NCBI GenBank assembly: GCA_910587555.1
Contig: CAJULV010000001.1
Location: 143,120-207,119, forward strand
Reading direction: 5' to 3'
From: an uncultured Acetatifactor sp.
GTDB lineage: Bacteria; Bacillota; Clostridia; Lachnospirales; Lachnospiraceae
Length of the DNA: 64,000 nt
Shown: positions 61,059 to 64,000 of the stretch, in pieces
Numbering within the stretch: the stretch's first letter is position 1
Layout of the letters: every line of letters starts with the position of its first letter
Program-made: the position numbers and the translations under genes
The notes under the pieces: model-generated
Seen by the model: only the letters and a program-made list of their open reading frames with translations
What the model was told of the DNA's origin: nothing
Databases searched by the model: none

Positions 61059-62426
61059 ATGGTTGAATCAGCAATGAAGAAAAAGTTAAATATCCGTCCC
61101 CTGGTGGGATTTCTGCAGCATTCCGCTTTCTGGGAGGGACCCTGCCGCGCGGGTAAGTTCGAGAATCTGCAGCCCGAGGCGGAGAAGGTATGGGCTGCCA
61201 ATTATATGAAGGATATCCAGGAAAAGGTGAAGGAGATAATCCCTGAGGTGAACGTGATGGAACCCATTGCGGTACCCTACATAGAGAACCTGACCGTGCC
61301 CCAGGAGACCTGGGACAAAATCGAGGAGGGCCTGGATCAGGTGGATGCCTTTGTAATTTTCTGTTACCGCATCCCCAAGCTGGAGAAATACCGCAAGACC
61401 ACTATCGTATTTTCCAACGGCAACGAGGGCGCGGACCTGTGTGCCTATAACAGGAGCATCGGTGTGGAGGCCTACAATGCCATCGACATGGAAGATCTGA
61501 ACGATATCCTTCACAGCCTCTGGGTCAGAAAATGTATTGCCAACACCAAGGCGCTGATTCTGACTTCCGGACAGGTGCCTACCTACGGAATTCAGTCCAA
61601 TATCAGGGATGTGGAGTATCTGAGAAAGCAGTACGGGTTCGAAGTGCTGAAGCTTCCGTTCAAGGATATTTTCCCGTATATGGACAGGGTGGACGAAGGG
61701 GAGGCAAAGCGGATTGCGGAGAAGCTTCTGGCAAATTCGAAGGATACGAAGGTGAACCCGGAGTGGCTGGTAAACGATGCGAAATACTACCTTGCGGCCA
61801 AGGCCATGATGGAATTCTACGGCTGCAACGCATTCTCCACCGCCTGCATCGAGCTGTGTGCCTCCAGGATTCCCCAGGAGAGGAAATTCACACCCTGCGT
61901 ATGTCATTCCCTGCTGAAATCGGAGGGCATCCCCTCTGCCTGTGAGGAAGACCTGAACGCCATGATGGCTATGATGGTGCTGATGTACGGCAGCAACAAA
62001 GCGGCATTTATGGGCAATCCATTCCTGCAGTCTCCGGAGATACTGTCCATTCATCATGCGGTGCCTGCACTGAAGATGAACGGTTTTGACAAGCCGGATC
62101 TTGACTACAGCATGTGGGCATTTACCGGACAGGGATTCGGGGGCAAGATGCAGATTGCCTTTGAGCAGAACGACGAACAGTATATTACATTTGGGCGATT
62201 CAATCCCATGGGCAACAAGATGGTGGTAAAGGTGGGCGAAGTGGTCCGCTCCGAGTTCAGGCAGTATTATTGCAGCCCGCACTACTTTATCAGGCTGGAG
62301 AACGGCAGGGATTACATGCATACCCTGGCGGATTTCGGACACCATCAGGTGCTGGTATTCGGAGACCAGCTGGCGTTGGTGAAGAAGATAGCGAGATACA
62401 TGGGATTTGAGGTTGTGGAAGGATAA
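61059..62426 (+). CDS. L-fucose isomerase-like protein
   Basis: A 455-residue protein of the fucose/arabinose isomerase-like fold. Landmarks: RPLVGFLQHSAFWEGPCRAG at the N-terminus, VIFCYRIPKLEKY, MEFYGCNAFSTACIELCASR, a Glu/Asp pair in SACEEDLNAMM that would hold the metal, and SIHHAVPALKMNG. I start at ATG 61059, 7 bases after GGAGG; the ATG at 61053 is only one base from it. It is preceded by two fucose-type enzymes and could isomerise fucose or a related deoxysugar, but neither fuculokinase nor fuculose-phosphate aldolase is present. It is a distant relative of the isomerase at 19271. Confidence 0.78.
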   Translation: MVESAMKKKLNIRPLVGFLQHSAFWEGPCRAGKFENLQPEAEKVWAANYMKDIQEKVKEIIPEVNVMEPIAVPYIENLTVPQETWDKIEEGLDQVDAFVIFCYRIPKLEKYRKTTIVFSNGNEGADLCAYNRSIGVEAYNAIDMEDLNDILHSLWVRKCIANTKALILTSGQVPTYGIQSNIRDVEYLRKQYGFEVLKLPFKDIFPYMDRVDEGEAKRIAEKLLANSKDTKVNPEWLVNDAKYYLAAKAMMEFYGCNAFSTACIELCASRIPQERKFTPCVCHSLLKSEGIPSACEEDLNAMMAMMVLMYGSNKAAFMGNPFLQSPEILSIHHAVPALKMNGFDKPDLDYSMWAFTGQGFGGKMQIAFEQNDEQYITFGRFNPMGNKMVVKVGEVVRSEFRQYYCSPHYFIRLENGRDYMHTLADFGHHQVLVFGDQLALVKKIARYMGFEVVEG

Positions 62427-62436
62427 AAGGGTATCC

Positions 62437-63588
62437 ATGATATATTTGAACCATGCGGCGACAACATACCCCAAACCGCAGCAGGTGCTGGAGGCGGTTG
62501 CACGCTCCCTGGAGGGCGTGCCGCAGTCCCAGTACCGCGGTGTATCCGCCGGGGAATATAAGGAAGATATCAGGAAGCTGTGCCGGGGGAACCTGGCACG
62601 GCTCTTTCAAATAGAAAAAACGGAGCGGATTTTCTTTACAGGCGGATCTACCCAGGCGCTGAATATGGCTATTCTGGGTTACCACGGGCCGGGAAAGCGC
62701 ATTGTATACACGGCTGCCGAGCATAATTCGGTATTACGAACGATTTTTGACGGTTTAAGAGAAGAAATCGCGGCGGGGGAGATTGTTCCGGTGGAGGTGG
62801 GCTGCGACACGGGCGGTTACGTGGACATGGAAGCCATGGAGAGAGCCATTACCGATGACACAAGGCTGGTGATTGTAAACCACAGTTCCAATGTAACCGG
62901 TGCGGTGCAGGACATAGGGCAGATCGGAAGATGGGCAGAGGAAAAGGGCGTCTGTTTTCTGGTGGACGCCTCCCAGTCCGCGGGGGCGCTGCCCATCGAT
63001 ACGGAAGCCATGAAGATAGATATGCTGGCCTTTACCGGGCACAAGGGACTTTACGGCATCCAGGGAACAGGCGGATTGTATGTGAAAGAGGGAGTTCCGC
63101 TGCGCCCGCTGTTGTTCGGCGGTACGGGGAAGGACAGCCGGACATTGGTGGCGCAGGAGCCTTTTTATGAAGTGGGTACCATGAATATGCCGGGAATCGC
63201 AGGGCTGAATGCGGGAGTGAAATATGTCCTGGAGACGGGGCTGGAAGAAATTATGGCTCATGAGCGCGGCATGATGAAGATCCTCTATGAAGGGCTGCGG
63301 AGCAACCCGGGGGTTGTGCTGTGCGGGGACAGACAGCCCGGCGGGACGGCGCTGAGTTTCACGGTTCCCGGCTTTTCTCCGTCGGATATCGGGTATATCC
63401 TGTCCGGCGCTTACGGCATCCAGGTGCGGACGGGGCTGCACTGCGCGCCTCTGCTCCATCGGTACCTGGGGACGGAGAAGGAAGGGACGGTGCGGGTGAG
63501 CGTCTCGGCCATGACAAAGGCGGAGGAAGCGCAGGCGCTGGTGAAGGCCATGGAAGAATTGACGGGAGGAGCCGGAAACGGCAGATGA
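62437..63588 (+). CDS. Class V aminotransferase, cysteine desulfurase-like
   Basis: A PLP enzyme of 383 residues close to the cysteine desulfurase/selenocysteine lyase group. MIYLNHAATTYPKPQQVLEA at the N-terminus, FFTGGSTQALNMAILGY, HNSVLRTI, cofactor Lys203 in FTGHKGLYG and active-site Cys336 in RTGLHCAPLLH on the loop that takes sulfur. I start at ATG 62437 with AAAAGGG upstream; the earlier ATG at 62407 lies inside the isomerase. It follows that gene by 10 bp and is followed by an unknown small gene. The relation of sulfur transfer to the sugar genes is unclear. Confidence 0.88.
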   Translation: MIYLNHAATTYPKPQQVLEAVARSLEGVPQSQYRGVSAGEYKEDIRKLCRGNLARLFQIEKTERIFFTGGSTQALNMAILGYHGPGKRIVYTAAEHNSVLRTIFDGLREEIAAGEIVPVEVGCDTGGYVDMEAMERAITDDTRLVIVNHSSNVTGAVQDIGQIGRWAEEKGVCFLVDASQSAGALPIDTEAMKIDMLAFTGHKGLYGIQGTGGLYVKEGVPLRPLLFGGTGKDSRTLVAQEPFYEVGTMNMPGIAGLNAGVKYVLETGLEEIMAHERGMMKILYEGLRSNPGVVLCGDRQPGGTALSFTVPGFSPSDIGYILSGAYGIQVRTGLHCAPLLHRYLGTEKEGTVRVSVSAMTKAEEAQALVKAMEELTGGAGNGR

Positions 63589-63603
63589 GCCGGGGAGGTC
63601 GCT

Positions 63604-63906
63604 TTGAAGGTAACAGATAAGAGAGAATCCATCGAGCTGTGTACGGAGTCAGGATGGCAGGCCTATGACCTGGTCCTGGACGGGGAGATGGACAGAGATA
63701 CGATTTTAAGGCTGGGGCATTTGGGTGACCTGACCTATCTGGAAATGTTGCGGCAGCCTTTTTACCGCATTGAGCAGAACTATTATATGATTAAGGGACT
63801 GCAGGGCGCCGACAGGCTGCGGGTGGCCATGCTGGGCGGCCATGAGGCGATACTGGAGCGGGTACAGGAGGTCATTGAGGGGAAACAGCCATCGCGCAGC
63901 GATTAG
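63604..63906 (+). CDS. Small hypothetical protein
   Basis: A 100-residue soluble protein I do not recognise. It starts at TTG 63604 with GGGGAGG five bases upstream, 15 bp after the aminotransferase, so it is probably in its operon. The sequence is mixed alpha/beta and charged, with a Tyr-rich stretch (FYRIEQNYYMIKGLQ) and a helical end. There are no Cys residues in a metal-binding pattern (one Cys, residue 13). Close after its stop lies the nested hairpin at 63906-63997. Confidence 0.65.
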   Translation: MKVTDKRESIELCTESGWQAYDLVLDGEMDRDTILRLGHLGDLTYLEMLRQPFYRIEQNYYMIKGLQGADRLRVAMLGGHEAILERVQEVIEGKQPSRSD

Positions 63907-63997
63907 ATAAAGGCTGGAAGGCGCAAGAGAGGAACTTCCAAGAGAGGTTTGACGAATGAAAGTTCCTCTCCGGAAGATGCGCCGAAAAGCCTTTATC
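63906..63997 (+). other. Nested three-stem hairpin, possible structured RNA or terminator
   Basis: Three perfectly paired arms nest inside one another: GATAAAGGCT (63906-63915) with AGCCTTTATC (63988-63997); GGCGCA (63920-63925) with TGCGCC (63978-63983); GAGAGGAACTT (63927-63937) with AAGTTCCTCTC (63960-63970). The terminal loop is 22 nt. Purine-rich GGAA/GAAA bulges face each other between the first two arms. There is no T-run before the window ends. The total of 27 paired positions in 92 nt is well beyond a normal terminator. Confidence 0.7.
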
Positions 63998-64000
63998 CTT

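Noticed and set aside
1..64000. tRNA, rRNA, insertion sequence or prophage genes
   Set aside because: I looked for conserved RNA segments, transposase or integrase motifs and found none I could support.

Overview
The window looks like chromosomal DNA from a GC-rich, Gram-positive anaerobe of the Clostridia, most likely a plant-polysaccharide-using Lachnospiraceae-type gut bacterium. The evidence is the conserved block cysE-cysS-mrnC-rlmB-sigH at the left end, lipoprotein substrate-binding proteins, YesMN, LytTR and GHKL two-component systems, strong AGGAGG ribosome binding sites and consensus TTGACA/TATAAT promoters. I saw no rRNA, tRNA, CRISPR array or recognisable transposase. The species call is inference.

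Layout. (1) 1-4345: housekeeping block with serine acetyltransferase (cut by the window edge), cysteinyl-tRNA synthetase, Mini-III RNase, 23S rRNA 2'-O-methyltransferase and sigma-H. (2) 4386-9590: an RND-type permease with a large coiled-coil insert and its TetR repressor, behind a consensus promoter with a palindromic operator. (3) 9874-18015: a carbohydrate operon with a polygalacturonase-esterase fusion, an alpha-L-rhamnosidase and an unrecognised (alpha/alpha)6-like protein. (4) 18033-24157: a LacI-type repressor divergent from a sugar isomerase, a two-subunit transketolase and an FGGY kinase. (5) 24233-25173: a DUF362 protein. (6) 25260-32864, minus strand: two LytTR/GHKL regulator-kinase pairs followed by two ABC exporter half-transporters. 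(7) 33025-40087: a uronate catabolism island (enolase-superfamily enzyme and GntR repressor on the minus strand; RraA-like, split altronate dehydratase, short-chain dehydrogenase and uronate isomerase on the plus strand). (8) 40104-49225: GH2, an unassigned large glycosidase-like protein, a GH29 fucosidase and a CE15-like esterase. (9) 49247-56699: YesN and YesM on the minus strand flanking a plus-strand oligosaccharide ABC importer. (10) 56877-63906: a second binding lipoprotein, a GH95 fucosidase, a second fucose-isomerase-like protein, a class V aminotransferase and a small unknown protein, ending in a long nested hairpin.

How it may work together (inference). None of the carbohydrate-active enzymes has a signal peptide, while the binding proteins are lipoproteins. 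This suggests that pectin side-chain oligosaccharides are imported intact and taken apart in the cytoplasm. The activities (galacturonidase, rhamnosidase, two fucosidases, GH2, esterases, uronate isomerase and dehydratases) fit a rhamnogalacturonan-type substrate. The isomerase plus FGGY kinase plus split transketolase set resembles the published non-oxidative D-apiose route, and apiose is a sugar of rhamnogalacturonan II. The GH28 promoter and the isomerase promoter share a near-identical promoter/operator block, and the LacI gene carries its own 32-bp palindrome, so the two operons are probably one regulon. Several genes here carry in-frame tandem repeats or low-complexity inserts of unrelated sequence, which is an unusual shared trait.
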